This document shows positions 1 through 10,641 of a stretch of 64,000 nt of DNA, in pieces. Below the pieces are notes generated by a model. It had not been told where the DNA came from. It was given only the letters and a program-made list of their open reading frames with translations, and ran no database searches. The stretch is from Nematostella vectensis (lineage: Eukaryota > Cnidaria > Anthozoa > Actiniaria > Edwardsiidae). The position numbers and the translations under genes are program-made. Each line of letters starts with the position of its first letter. Position 1 is the first letter of the stretch. The stretch covers positions 7,360,203-7,424,202 of the forward strand of contig NC_064037.1 in NCBI RefSeq assembly GCF_932526225.1. Reading direction: 5' to 3'.

Positions 1-137
1 CGTTTTCGTTTCATTCCATTTATTTTTGCCTACTTTTTGGCTGGTGTCAGAACCTGATAGTTTTGCTTTCAGCATTGCATTTGTTTCTACATTTTTCGTA
101 ACCGCGCGGTAAATGTCAAGTTCCGACGGTTACATTT

Positions 138-155
138 TGGTGTCAGAAGAGGGAT
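138..155 (+). promoter_or_regulatory. Primer-binding site, tRNA-Leu type
   Basis: TGGTGTCAGAAGAGGGAT starts three bases after the 5' LTR end. It is complementary, with one mismatch, to the 3' end of animal tRNA-Leu (recalled: ...CCCACTTCTGACACCA). This is the usual place and form for minus-strand priming in Ty3/gypsy-like elements. Confidence 0.75.
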
Positions 156-1590
156 GCAAGTCGATTCTATGGCGTAGGTTTTCATTAAGTTTTTAGTTTG
201 TGTGTAAGTAAGTTTTTGTTACAACGGTTCTCAACACACTGGTCATGGCTGGCCCAGACGACGCGAGACGTACTCTGATGGCCTTGCGAGGATCGCAACG
301 AGGAGCGACAGAGGGACGGACGGCTGTACAAAAGATGAAGTTGGTCTGACGCGCGACAAGGTGTTGACATTTCCAAGTGACGCGAGCGCGATGGTGTAAC
401 GTAATGAGAGCGGTGGAAAGTACGCAAAAGGTCACGACGAGAGAAAAAGACGGAAGCTTCAGGGGTGTTACTCAAGTCTGCTTGCCCTTGCATGGTCGGG
501 GAGTGACGAGAGATGGACTGGTTACCCGCGGCATTCGTCCCGACGTTAATGCAAGAGACTGTTTGAGTGTGGGGTCTTAGAGAGGAATAGGAGCGAGGAA
601 TGGATCCGTAATACGGTAAGGTTAGCGTGGTGAAGCTGCGGCATCCCTAACAGGGCCACGTTAGATCCTTACGATGGAGTCCGATCTCCGAGAGGCACGC
701 ACTCAAGCGACAGCAAGCTAGTCAAGCACGAGGATGAGAGAGGACTAGAAAGAATGAATCGAGTGGCCAAAGCTATTTCTCCATTGCATTAGAAAGAGTT
801 CAAAAACCGACAGCTCGTTGAGTATAAAAGGATAACAACCAACTTTACATGGATTAAAACAAAATTAAAGCGGATCAGAGACGGGGATGTAAAAGATGGT
901 CGCCGTGTGAGAGTGGAGGACTTGATCCACTCCCTTGCATGATCGTGACGTGCCGAAAAACAGGCAAACGCCGTGCGATGCGCCGCGATGTCGATGCAAG
1001 TGACCGTTGGTAAGGAGGCAGAGGGATCATATGATTTAAAGGTTGCTGTATTTGGGGAGCTGGGATGGCGATTTCCCAAAAGGGACCTCCAGTATCTTCA
1101 AGGAAGCAGTAGACTTTTGCGTGTATGTGGTTTACCCGATGAATGACCTCCCGGCGAAAGTGTGGCAAGCGGGGAATTTGGTATTTAGGGGACTAGCTCA
1201 AGGCGCCCGGCTAGTTTCCACGGTGTTTTATGTTCCTCCAACACGATTGGCGAATAGCGATGAAAAGAAAAGATGAGAAAATGAGAGATGGTTCCGCAGA
1301 TGGACTTGACTTTTAAAAAGGAAGCTTATACGAGCAAGACGGATTCATGGACGGTGATACGTAGTGCTCTACAGTTGTGCTCTAGTGGTTTAGCTCTGAC
1401 GAGGATCACTAGGCGAACTACAGCCCTCTATGACACTGGTGTTGTTCAAGTTATTTGGAAGTATTCTTGCTGTTTCGACATAGCGTATATTATGAGAGTA
1501 ATGATTAGTATAACCGGACTTGTCAGGCTATTTTGAGGAAGGTTTAAATAGTTATATTTTGGTTTTAGTTCACACGAGGACGTGATGAAC

Positions 1591-1605
1591 AAAAGGAGGG
1601 GCGAG
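1591..1605 (+). promoter_or_regulatory. Polypurine tract before the 3' LTR
   Basis: The run AAAAGGAGGGGCGAG is directly followed by TGTGACCGGG, a TG start for the LTR. This is the expected plus-strand primer site and it fixes the LTR start at about 1606. Confidence 0.65.
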
Positions 1606-2448
1606 TGTGACCGGGTTGTATTTTGGGTTATTTCAGATTTTGCAAAGATTTTAAGTAAGCGATTTTTGGATTGCGATTATGGTTGTTTTACGTATTTTAC
1701 GGATCGTTTCTGAAACGTGATTCTAATTCGATCCGTACACGTTTAGGAATTTACTTTCAACATGTTTCAAATTCCTTTAGATTAGTATCAATAGTTTGGT
1801 AGTGCTAATTGAATCAAGTAAGCGTCCTTTTACCATTTTCCAGGAAGATTAGTTTTTAAAATTTGACAGGACAATGGACGCTGAGAAATTTGAGCGGTAG
1901 TAAATGTTAGCGTCCCTAGAAAAATGCGCGTCCCCAAGCGAGTATAAAAGCGGCTGTTTTTACAGTATCTGTTAGTTTTTTTTTTTTTTTTAGTACCGTT
2001 GAGCAAAGGAGACGCATTGCTTGCGAGGCGTGATGCGGGAGCGAGAAATGCAGTTGCTCAGGGAAGACAGTCAGCAGAGATAAGCTACAAGCTTAGAGCG
2101 CTGTCCGTACGGGCCTGTCATGCCAGTTGTGTTCAGTTTGATTTACCGGTTGTAAGTACTTTGTTTTTAAAACTAGCCTTTGGTTTACGTTACCTTTTCT
2201 CGGGATTTGACTATGTTTGTTATCACTTAAACTTTATTATTTAATTTTTTAATAAATCCTTATAAGTCCATGCCTTGCATCATGTATTCGTTCTCACGTT
2301 GCCTTTCGCCCGGTCATTTTCGTTTCATTCCATTTATTTTTGCCTACTTTTTGGCTGGTGTCAGAACCTGATAGTTTTGCTTTCAGTATTGCATTTGTTT
2401 CTACATTTATCGTGACCGCGCGGTAAATGTCAAGTTCCGACGGTTACA
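1606..2448 (+). repeat. 3' LTR, about 843 bp, TG...CA
   Basis: The LTR starts TGTGACC after the purine tract and ends ...GGTTACA at 2448, matching the end of the left copy at 134. It contains a TATA box (TATAAAA at 1943-1949, after GCGAG) and an AATAAA at 2251-2256, giving a plausible U3-R-U5 organisation. The first 700 bp cannot be compared because the 5' LTR is cut by the window edge. Confidence 0.7.
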
Positions 2449-5437
2449 TGGATACCTTTTGTCTTTCCACCAAATTTTTACAGCTGAACAAAGGGTACAT
2501 TTAAAAAAAAAAATATTGCCCCTAATGTCCCACTCCCTGCTTCCGTCTCTTGGTTAACTAGATTACTCGTCACATACACATCCTAATGATGGGAGAAAAG
2601 GGCCACAGATGATTCAAGGGTCACAAATTTAGTTTCTAGAATTTTTCCTTAAAGAGGGCTTACGCATAACTGGTATCTAATACACTAATACGATTACTTG
2701 CTGCTGGTTTTTCTGGTTTGAATTAAGACGACTGCGGCTGACAAGTTCCCAAATGTATCATATAATTTTTACATTCCCTTCAAAAATTTCAAGTTGTGGT
2801 TGTAATCTTCTCATCGTTGTACATTATACAGTCGTGTTTTTATTTTACCGCTGATAATACATGAGTGTCTTGTAAGGGCGTATCCATTCACGTGATGGAC
2901 CACGCCCAAGATCTGGCTGTTGGGGATGGCAAACCTTTGAATAACAGAAACAACTTCACAACTCTTTGGCCCTACAGATCGATAATTTGCTGGTTGCAGT
3001 CGAACTACTTTCGAACTACATTCGTTGCTTTAAATGGGTGGATTTCGTTATGCTTTGTTTCGTTATTGAAATTTTATTGAAAATCATAATGCGTTCCGCC
3101 ATTTATTTTTCCATTCTTTCATATTCGTAATAAGATGGAACCGCAGGGGGGATCACTGATTTCAAAATGGTGGGTGGATAATAGCCGGATAGACGGCTTA
3201 TAACTGATCAAGCGGTTCTTGGTAGGTCACATAGATCTAACAATACTTCACGCTGAATTGGATTTGTCGCGTCAGCAAAGTCAACCAGGCGAAGGTTCAT
3301 GGGCAGTACCTCACGTCCTTCAAACATTTATTATCTTAATTGAAAAGTGACTTTTCAGTTGTTGTTTTTTAAATCGATGGATATCCACCCAAACCGCTTT
3401 CTGTATCCGCCCTTGAACCGGACAACGCTGCGATCCACAACCGTCCTCGTTTACGGGGGTTAAATTTTATAGGAAACGTGAGATTTCCTTTGTTTAGAGC
3501 TTGAAAACTGATCCTTGTTTAATAACGAAGTGTCGTTATAGAGTAAATGTCAGTTAGCCTGTAAGTTGCCCCATTTTATAAACATCAACAAGTTATAAGC
3601 TGTGCTACCACACCAACTCCCTCTCCCCCTTTACTTAATCCGGAAAACCTATTAAAATTGTTAAGATCTTTTAATGTTGTTGCCTCGATCATACACCGCG
3701 CTATGACACAAATGCTACCCTTTAGAAAGAAGAAAAGCTATTATGATACAATTATATTCTTTTTTTCTGGCGACGCGCAAATGGGAAATACAAGTACGTT
3801 AAATACATGTAGTGAAATCAATTTTTACCTTGCATTACATAGCAGTCTCGGATAAAGTACATCATAACTTTGGCAGCAAAATGGAACAAAAAATCACTAT
3901 CCCTAAATCCATAATTTGGTTTTACACCTGGAGATCAACACGTAATGGAAGCACATTATGTTTCATATCATAAGTGGACTTTTGGCTATTAATTCTCAGT
4001 GGTTTCTTGAGGCTTAAAGCTCTGGTTTCGGAGTGTCCATTATAAAACCAAAATTAGCTAAAGTTTAAAAATACTCCCCATTGGCATTGCCAGTCTACTG
4101 TGTATATAATTAATCTACTGTGAGCCAATCTATAACAACAGTAATCTTAAGGAACAATTCTGAGAATAACTTAAAACGCAAACCTTATGGGTTTTTATTC
4201 TATTCCGTTTTAAAAGGGTCTTTTACGGACAATAAAAATATAGAGTTACACACTCGTCGTCTATCAGAGTACGTAAGAGAACCTATTGAAAATCCGGAAG
4301 AGGTTAAAAACTCTCAAAGGAGCATGCCCTAGAGCCAGCCACCATGAAGAATCGATGAATCACTGGGTTGAATCTTTTTCGACGTTTCGTTAATCTTGAT
4401 GAAGGCAGCATTGCCAAAACGTCAAAAAAAATCAACCCAGTGACTCAAGAAATTGTTATAAATATAAGCATAAGACAATCACTGCACAGGACCACAAATA
4501 CTACTTAAAAAATCGATGTATTCGCGCAGAGCATACTGAGATAAATAAAATGTTGCATTTCAGATGTCTTACCTCTGAATAATAGAATGCGGGATATATA
4601 CGCACTCTTTATAGTGCAATCTCTTTGCGCTTTCTTTTCGTGGTTCTTTCCAGAATTAAGAGTAGCGAGCAGTGCGGGCGTTTCGTCAGTCAACCAAACA
4701 CAATTTTCTTAAAGTCTCTTTTCTAGTGCGCTTGCGCGATTTTCTCCATCCTGATTGGTCCCTTTCAAGTACTTTTCACAGTTCGTGGGTGGGATTCAGA
4801 TCACTCTACTTGCTCTTTTAGTCTACGGTACTCCATTTGAAGAACGTCTGCCATTATAGTCTGGTGATCAGACAAGTGCAAAGGGGTTTGCTCCGTTTCC
4901 ACTCTCTGGAAAGTAGGGAGGTTTCTCCTGCCTAGTGTCATGCAGGAATAAGTCACACATGTAGTGAAGACATATTTAGCATATAGAAATTATATACTGA
5001 TTGGCTGTCAGCATATCGAAGTCCACGGAACGACTAAAAGCATTTTGTTTAGTTTGCTTATCGCGTTTGACAGGGAAATCTAAAACGCTCGCAAAGAAAT
5101 TGCTTAGACCAGCAGTTCCTATTTTTAGTAGATTGACCTTTTGCTCGGGAAACTTATAGGCGTGTCGCGTCCCTTTTCAAAGGTATTTGACAATCGGGAT
5201 TTGGCCACCAATTCTCGTTTCGCGATTCTTAACGAATGAAGGAAAGTTAGGTCTGAGTTCACACAAGGTTTGCCCTGTGTAGGATTCAGACCTGGCCGTC
5301 GACGAAATTAGGATTTAGTACGGTTTAAGATTTTGAGTGCAAAAATAATTGGAATGCTGTCAATCATAATAATCACGTGTGTAGCTTGCCATGCGCACTA
5401 GCAGTGTAACAAGTTAGTGTGTGACATCCGTAGTCAG
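2449..5437. other. Intergenic, no gene recognised
   Basis: AT-rich sequence with only short unrelated ORFs on both strands. The one structured item found is the foldback element at 4357-4446. No splice-bounded coding segment was recognised. Confidence 0.5.
4357..4446. repeat. Short foldback element
   Basis: An inverted repeat: a left arm with CACTGGGTTGA...GACGTTT (4357-4387) pairs with a right arm AAAACGTC...TCAACCCAGTG (4416-4446). The loop contains a GAAGGCAGCATTGCC segment. It looks like a tiny MITE or hairpin repeat; no clear target duplication was found. Confidence 0.5.
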
Positions 5438-5567
5438 TACATACATACATACATACATACATACATACATACATACATACATACATACATACATACATAC
5501 ATACATACATACATACATACATACATACATACATACATACATACATACATACATACATACATACATA
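5438..5567. repeat. (TACA)n microsatellite, 3' tail of the LINE
   Basis: About 32 uninterrupted copies of the tetranucleotide TACA (TGTA/TATG on the minus strand). It directly follows, in minus orientation, the AATAAA-containing 3' end of the LINE. CR1/L2/Rex1-group LINEs commonly end in short tandem repeats, so this is best read as the element's tail, perhaps later expanded. Confidence 0.85.
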
Positions 5568-5964
5568 AACTTTATTTAAGTGTCAAAAGTGTTTAGCTAA
5601 AAAAAAGCTAATTGTGGACACTATAAAAAATAAATAGTCAGATAATTAATAAATAATATGATTTAGAATCTAATCTAGCTATATTTAAAATATTACAAAT
5701 ATTATAGAAAACTATACGTATTATACATATTAATATAATATATTATATACACAAACACTATATAGACGAACTATCACAGGCGTAGATACAAGTAAACAGA
5801 CATGTGTATACAAATAGACACAAGAACAAACAAACAAACAAACAAGCAACATATAAATAAATAACAAAACAAATTAATATAAAAATATGATACAAGGGTG
5901 GTGCACACTCCTCATGTGCCCGACCGCCAGACAGCACACGGGACCACCCCACGTGCCCACCCCA

Positions 5965-8900
5965 CTAGGATGAGCATGCGATGCAGTCACATGCGCCATC
6001 CAGCAGGCCAAGCACATCAAGAGTGCGCACTCCCGTCCTAAAAGCCTGTAGGCTGGTCTTATTACGAAGTTCCTGACTTATTTTACCCCAAATATAGGGG
6101 CCTAGAAACCTTATGCTGTGTCTACCATATGTGATTGTATTAAATCTTGGAACAGGAAAATCGCTCCTCAAGTTGTAACTCCTGTCTTGCTGAAAAAATA
6201 TACTTTGAATATGCTCAGGAGCTAGGGAATTTCTAACTTTGTACATTAATATAAGAATGTCTTGTAATCTTCTATTCTCTAAGCTTGACAATCGCCCTCT
6301 CCTTAAAAGTTCAGCATAAGTGTCAGTTCTGTTATTAAATATTGCGCGTAGAGCCCTCTCTTGGACTCTCTCTAACTTTCTAGCATCAGCGGCTTTACAA
6401 AAGTGCCATACCGTGTGACAATATGTGAGATTGGGTAAAATTGCTGATTTATAAAGTTGTAATTTGGCGTTTACTGGGATTAGATTTCTAAGCCTTACCA
6501 ACACACCAACTTTTTGGCTTGCTTTCTTACATATTTCACTGATATGAAGACTAAAGTTCAGCTTATCGTCAAGAGTCACTCCTAGCAGTTTCATTTCAGT
6601 AGACGATTTAATTATTTCTTCATCAATCTTAACCTGTATAGATAGGTTGTCTTTATTTCTATTTTTTCTGCCTAGCAACATCAAGCTATATTTATCATAG
6701 TTCCCTTTGAGGAAATTATCTTTATACCATTGTGATATCTTATGTCCTTCTTCGTTCAAAATTTGTTCCACGCACTCAGCTGTTCCCCCTTTTACATAGA
6801 GCTGATGGTCATCAGCATACATTGACAAGCTAGCTGTTTTAACTTCAAATGTCATGTCATTTTGGAAGATATTCCATAATAATGGTCCAAATGACGACCC
6901 TTGAGGACATCCCCTTACTGCATCCTTCCAGACACTGGTGACTCCATTAAGTTTGACCCTGTTTTGACGGTTGGTGAAGTATGATCTCATCAAGTGTAAT
7001 GACTGCTCAGAAAAGCCATATGCCTTGAGCTTATTTACCATGAGTGCTGGGTGTAAGGAGTCAAATGCTTTACTCATATCTGTTGAGAGTATTCCAATAA
7101 ACTGTTTGGAATCTACAGCTAGCTTCCAGTCTTCTGTGAGTTTTAGCAGAGTGGTTTCACAGCTATGCTTCTTCCTATATGCCGACAAGCAAGGATCAAG
7201 CTTGGGATCAAAATGATTATTTACTTGTGTACTCATCATTGACTCATATACCTTATCTACTATGCATAGTAATGTTATTGGACGGTAGTTTTTTCTCTCA
7301 AGACGGTCATCCTTTTTGTAAACAGGGTTCCATTCCCCTTTCTTCCATGCTTCTGGCCATTCTCCTTTCCTGATACACTCATTATAGAGACCCGTTAGGG
7401 AGTCTGCTATACCTCTTGATGCTAGTTTTAACAATCTGGGAGTAATGGAGTCATAGCCAGAGGCCTTTCTGACATTTAGCTTCTCGAGAAATGACTGAAC
7501 TGAATTTGTGCTGAGCTGTTGAAAACAGAAATTTGAGTTGTTGCTCTTATTTGCATCATAGATATTCTTAAGACTTGGATGACTGGACAAATCCTCTTCC
7601 GTCAGACTGTTGACATTTGCTCCACCAATCTCATTAGCCATGGTGGAAAAGTAGTCTACCAGAACGTTTGCTACCTTTTCCTGGTCTTTCTCAATTTTTC
7701 CATCTGTTCTGATGTTGATCTCACATACCAGCTGTTTCTTATCACTAAGAAAAGGTCTAAATGTTTTATAGAACTCACTTGGCTTAGCTTTAAGATCATC
7801 TGCCTTTTGTTGCCAATATTCTTTAATGGCTTTCCTTCTACAATTGGTAGCTTTATTTCTCCATTTTCTCTTCAGTTCCCAATTTTCCTCAGTTTTGCTG
7901 TGAGCATACTGCTTAGCAAATTTCCTTTTCATTTTGATTGCTTGTTTCCATTCTGGTGTCATATAAGGTACATCAGCTTTTCGAAATCTCATTTTCTTGG
8001 TAGGCATGTGTTTTTCTACTATTGTGTTGAAAAGTGTCTCCCAGTAATGGTACTTATCATCCATAGTGTCAAAGGTCTCCATGACATGCCAGGGAGCAGA
8101 GGATAGATCTTCATTAAATTTTTCAACATCCAGTGATTTTGTACTTCTAAATGTGACTACTTTCCGTTCGTGCTGAGATACCCTTTCTTTCATAATCCCA
8201 TACACTAAGTGATGATCACTCATTTCTGGATTTAGTACTCCACTGGCTCTGAATAACTCTGGCTTGTTTGTAAGGATCACATCCAATAGAGTTTCAGATG
8301 TAGGTGTAACTCTGGTTGGATCCTTAATTAGGCACTCTAAACCAAATACTTCCTCTAGATTGATCAGTATTTGCCCTTCTCTACGTTCTGGTCTTAATCT
8401 ATCAAGATTCAGGTCTCCAGTGAGTACAAGCGTATTACATTCCATCGAAGCCCACATACACACTGCATGCAATTCCTCTTCCAATTTGCGGTAGTAATCA
8501 GTTCCTGTTGGATTTGGAGAGCGATAAATGCCTACAAACAACACATTATTGTTGTTTATTATTGCATTAATGGCCAGAACTTCAAGCAATTTATACTTAG
8601 GAAGTTTCACTTTACGAGATGCCATCTTTGATGAAAAATATGCCATCAGACCACCGCCGCCTTTCTTTCTGTCCTTTCTGTAAATGTGATATCCTTCAAG
8701 AGCCAGCTGAGCATTGGTGTAAGAGGAGTCAATCTTGGTCTCTGTCAGAAAGATCACATGTGATCTTAACTCCTTATTGAGCAACAACAGCTCATCCAGT
8801 TTGTTTTGGCAGCTGTTAATGTTCAGATAAATGAGCATGAGATCAGTGCTGTTCCTTTTTCTTTCTTGTATTATCCAAGGTTCAGGTAGATCATTAGCAT

Positions 8901-9612
8901 ATCTTGCTTCATCCTCATCCTGGGCTGCTGGGTCTCCATGCACATTCATATTGAATAACTCTTCAAAAGAAGCATCACCAATACCCTGAAACGGCTGTTC
9001 ATTTTGTGTAGATATAACTGCACAGCCAGGACATATCCACGTATCATTTAACATCTGCTTGATCCGTTTGTATTCACTGGGTTTCACATTTACACACTTG
9101 ATGTGGCTCTGACCCTTACAACAGTCGCAAAGCACAGCTCGGTGATTACGTGCGATTGTTCTTAAACACACGCTGCACTTCTCTGAGGGCCCAGGGTTTG
9201 GAGAGACATCCCCACTTACAGCAATTCGAGTTAGCTGAAATGTAGAAGTTGAATTTGGATACCGCTTGATCCGCCCTGAAAGATACTTCATGCCATGTGA
9301 CTCGAGTTGTCCACTACGACGATAATGAATTAGCAGGTTAAATTCAACCTGAAGTGGCTCGTTGCTTGTCATTAATATAGTAGATGAACTGCCTTCGCTT
9401 TCAGTTGAGAATAAGGTTATGTTCAAGGTTGTTTGAAAGAAGAAAATGACATATAAGGTGACAGGAGCCGGAAAGCAAAAATAAGCCGCCATCTTGGCTG
9501 ACCACAGGTAGACCAATCGAGCAGCAGCATTGTAAACATTACGTAAGTCACGGTAGCCCAAGGGTAACCGACTGGCACACCCACGTAGGAAGGTCGTCCC
9601 TCGTACACCCAT
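5965..9612 (-). CDS. LINE polyprotein: 2A-like peptide, PHD finger, APE endonuclease, reverse transcriptase
   Basis: 1215 codons. The most likely start is Met41 (ATG at 9492-9490), in the strong context AAGATGGCGG; an in-frame upstream Met exists at 9612. Order of domains: a hydrophobic stretch (about 43-70); a 2A-like motif SGDVSPNPGP (133-142, 9216-9187); a PHD-type zinc finger with CxxC...CxxC...HxxC...CxxC (about 146-197); an AP endonuclease with LNIN, TETK, GDLNLD and SDHH motifs (about 262-480); and a reverse transcriptase with DMSKAFDS, GCPQGSSFGP and the catalytic YADD (near residue 929). The C-terminus ends in the tail usual for CR1-like elements (SIRFLGPYIWG). The function is target-primed reverse transcription. 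2A peptides at this position are known for APE-type LINEs of marine invertebrates. Here Ser replaces the usual Glu of DxExNPGP. No disabling mutation is visible. Confidence 0.9.
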   Translation of the reverse strand: MGVRGTTFLRGCASRLPLGYRDLRNVYNAAARLVYLWSAKMAAYFCFPAPVTLYVIFFFQTTLNITLFSTESEGSSSTILMTSNEPLQVEFNLLIHYRRSGQLESHGMKYLSGRIKRYPNSTSTFQLTRIAVSGDVSPNPGPSEKCSVCLRTIARNHRAVLCDCCKGQSHIKCVNVKPSEYKRIKQMLNDTWICPGCAVISTQNEQPFQGIGDASFEELFNMNVHGDPAAQDEDEARYANDLPEPWIIQERKRNSTDLMLIYLNINSCQNKLDELLLLNKELRSHVIFLTETKIDSSYTNAQLALEGYHIYRKDRKKGGGGLMAYFSSKMASRKVKLPKYKLLEVLAINAIINNNNVLFVGIYRSPNPTGTDYYRKLEEELHAVCMWASMECNTLVLTGDLNLDRLRPERREGQILINLEEVFGLECLIKDPTRVTPTSETLLDVILTNKPELFRASGVLNPEMSDHHLVYGIMKERVSQHERKVVTFRSTKSLDVEKFNEDLSSAPWHVMETFDTMDDKYHYWETLFNTIVEKHMPTKKMRFRKADVPYMTPEWKQAIKMKRKFAKQYAHSKTEENWELKRKWRNKATNCRRKAIKEYWQQKADDLKAKPSEFYKTFRPFLSDKKQLVCEINIRTDGKIEKDQEKVANVLVDYFSTMANEIGGANVNSLTEEDLSSHPSLKNIYDANKSNNSNFCFQQLSTNSVQSFLEKLNVRKASGYDSITPRLLKLASRGIADSLTGLYNECIRKGEWPEAWKKGEWNPVYKKDDRLERKNYRPITLLCIVDKVYESMMSTQVNNHFDPKLDPCLSAYRKKHSCETTLLKLTEDWKLAVDSKQFIGILSTDMSKAFDSLHPALMVNKLKAYGFSEQSLHLMRSYFTNRQNRVKLNGVTSVWKDAVRGCPQGSSFGPLLWNIFQNDMTFEVKTASLSMYADDHQLYVKGGTAECVEQILNEEGHKISQWYKDNFLKGNYDKYSLMLLGRKNRNKDNLSIQVKIDEEIIKSSTEMKLLGVTLDDKLNFSLHISEICKKASQKVGVLVRLRNLIPVNAKLQLYKSAILPNLTYCHTVWHFCKAADARKLERVQERALRAIFNNRTDTYAELLRRGRLSSLENRRLQDILILMYKVRNSLAPEHIQSIFFQQDRSYNLRSDFPVPRFNTITYGRHSIRFLGPYIWGKISQELRNKTSLQAFRTGVRTLDVLGLLDGACDCIACSS

Positions 9613-10281
9613 TGGTTAAACCCTTATCCAAACAGTGCTAAAAGCCCTTTGGGATGTCAGTGTCAGTTATCCTAAAGGACATGCCGTCTTAGTAGCATAT
9701 AAATATGGGTGTGTACCGAAGCCCCAACTCCCTTTAGACTCTTAAGAACTTGAAGAGACTCACAATTAAAAATACTTGTAGACACAGATCTTGTAAAGAC
9801 TTTGTAACAGCGAACAAGTAAAGAACCGGTACCTCCCCAGTCAAGCGGGTCATAGTCGTTTTGTCACAAGTGGTCAGAGAGAGTCATAGCCGCTTGGTAC
9901 ATGTGGTTAGAGAACCCAGAAGTATAGCTGTTACACTTTCATGCGCGTTGCGTCTTCATTCGTCTTGTTTACACTAGTCTTGTGTCTTCGTTCTTTTTGA
10001 CGAGTGTTGCGTCTTCGTTCTTGTTTCCACAAGTGTTGCATTTTCGTTCGTTTTCACGAGTGTTGCGTCTTCTTTGGTCTTGTTTACACGAGTTTTGCGT
10101 CTTCGTCTTAGTGTTGCGTCTTTATTCGTCTCGTTTTCACGAGTGTTGCGTCTTCGTTGGTCTTGTTTACACGAGTTTTGCGTCTTCGTCTTAGTGTTGC
10201 GTCTTTATTCGTCTGGTTTTCACGAGTGTTGCGTCTTCGTTAATCTTGTTTAAACGAGTGTGCTGACTTAGTCTTGTCTAC
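9613..10281. other. Spacer with TATA-like motif and degenerate GTGTTGCGTCTTCGT repeats
   Basis: No gene. A CATATAAATA box at about 9699-9708 lies in sequence that could be a promoter or a solo-LTR remnant, but no matching second LTR is present. From about 9930 the sequence turns into degenerate copies of the pyrimidine-rich motif that forms the 60-bp array downstream. Confidence 0.4.
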
Positions 10282-10641
10282 ACTAGTGTTGCGTCTTTAT
10301 TCATCTCGTTTTCACGGATGTCGTGTCTTCGTCTTGTTTTTTCTAGTGTTGCGTCTTTATTCATCTCGTTTTCACGGATGTCGTGTCTTCGTCTTGTTTT
10401 TTCTAGTGTTGCGTCTTTATTCATCTCGTTTTCACGGATGTCGTGTCTTCGTCTTGTTTACTCTAGTGTTGCGTCTTTATTCATCTCGTTTTCACGGATG
10501 TCGTGTCTTCGTCTTGTTTTTTCTAGTGTTGCGTCTTTATTCATCTCGTTTTCACGAATGTCGTGTCTTCGTCTTGTTTTTTCTAGTGTTGCGTCTTTAT
10601 TCATCTTGTTTTCACGAATGTCGTGTCTTCGTCTGGTTTTC
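10282..10641. repeat. 60-bp minisatellite, six units
   Basis: Six head-to-tail copies of a 60-bp unit beginning GTGTTGCGTCTTTATTCATC and ending in TTTTTTCTA, over 90 percent identical by eye. Related but degraded units flank it on both sides (about 9930-10720). Because 60 is a multiple of three, several frames stay open and produce spurious repetitive ORFs; none looks like a real protein. Confidence 0.9.

Larger units (their letters stand above)
1..2448 (+). mobile_element. Non-autonomous LTR retrotransposon (5' LTR truncated by window edge)
   Basis: Bases 1-134 and 2315-2448 are the same sequence with about four mismatches and no gaps, both ending ...GGTTACA. They fit the tails of a 5' and a 3' LTR. 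Just inside the left copy is a primer-binding site, and just before the right LTR is a purine-rich tract. The interior (about 135-1605) holds only short ORFs below 100 codons, with no protease, reverse transcriptase, integrase or zinc-knuckle motif. It is therefore a non-autonomous (LARD/TRIM-like) or internally deleted element that would depend on a relative's enzymes. The low LTR divergence suggests fairly recent insertion. The left flank lies outside the window, so a target-site duplication cannot be tested. Confidence 0.8.
5438..9612 (-). mobile_element. CR1/L2/Rex1-like non-LTR retrotransposon, apparently full coding length
   Basis: Minus-strand LINE with one long open frame (5965-9612), a 3' UTR of about 400 bp (5568-5964) containing AATAAA just before the (TATG)n tail, and no internal stops or frameshifts. 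The 5' boundary is not defined: the frame opens at 9612, but the best initiation context is at 9492 and any 5' UTR would run beyond 9612. The intact frame suggests a young, possibly active copy. Confidence 0.85.

Noticed and set aside
789-1536. ORFs of about 80-97 codons inside the LTR element
   Set aside because: No gag, protease, RT or zinc-knuckle motifs, and overlapping frames on both strands.
5373-5558. MYVCMYVC repeat ORF
   Set aside because: Translation of the (TATG)n LINE tail.
9640-9960. Possible solo LTR with TATA box (CATATAAATA) and a TGG-starting sequence after ...GGTACA
   Set aside because: No second copy, no clear ends and no target duplication visible in the window.
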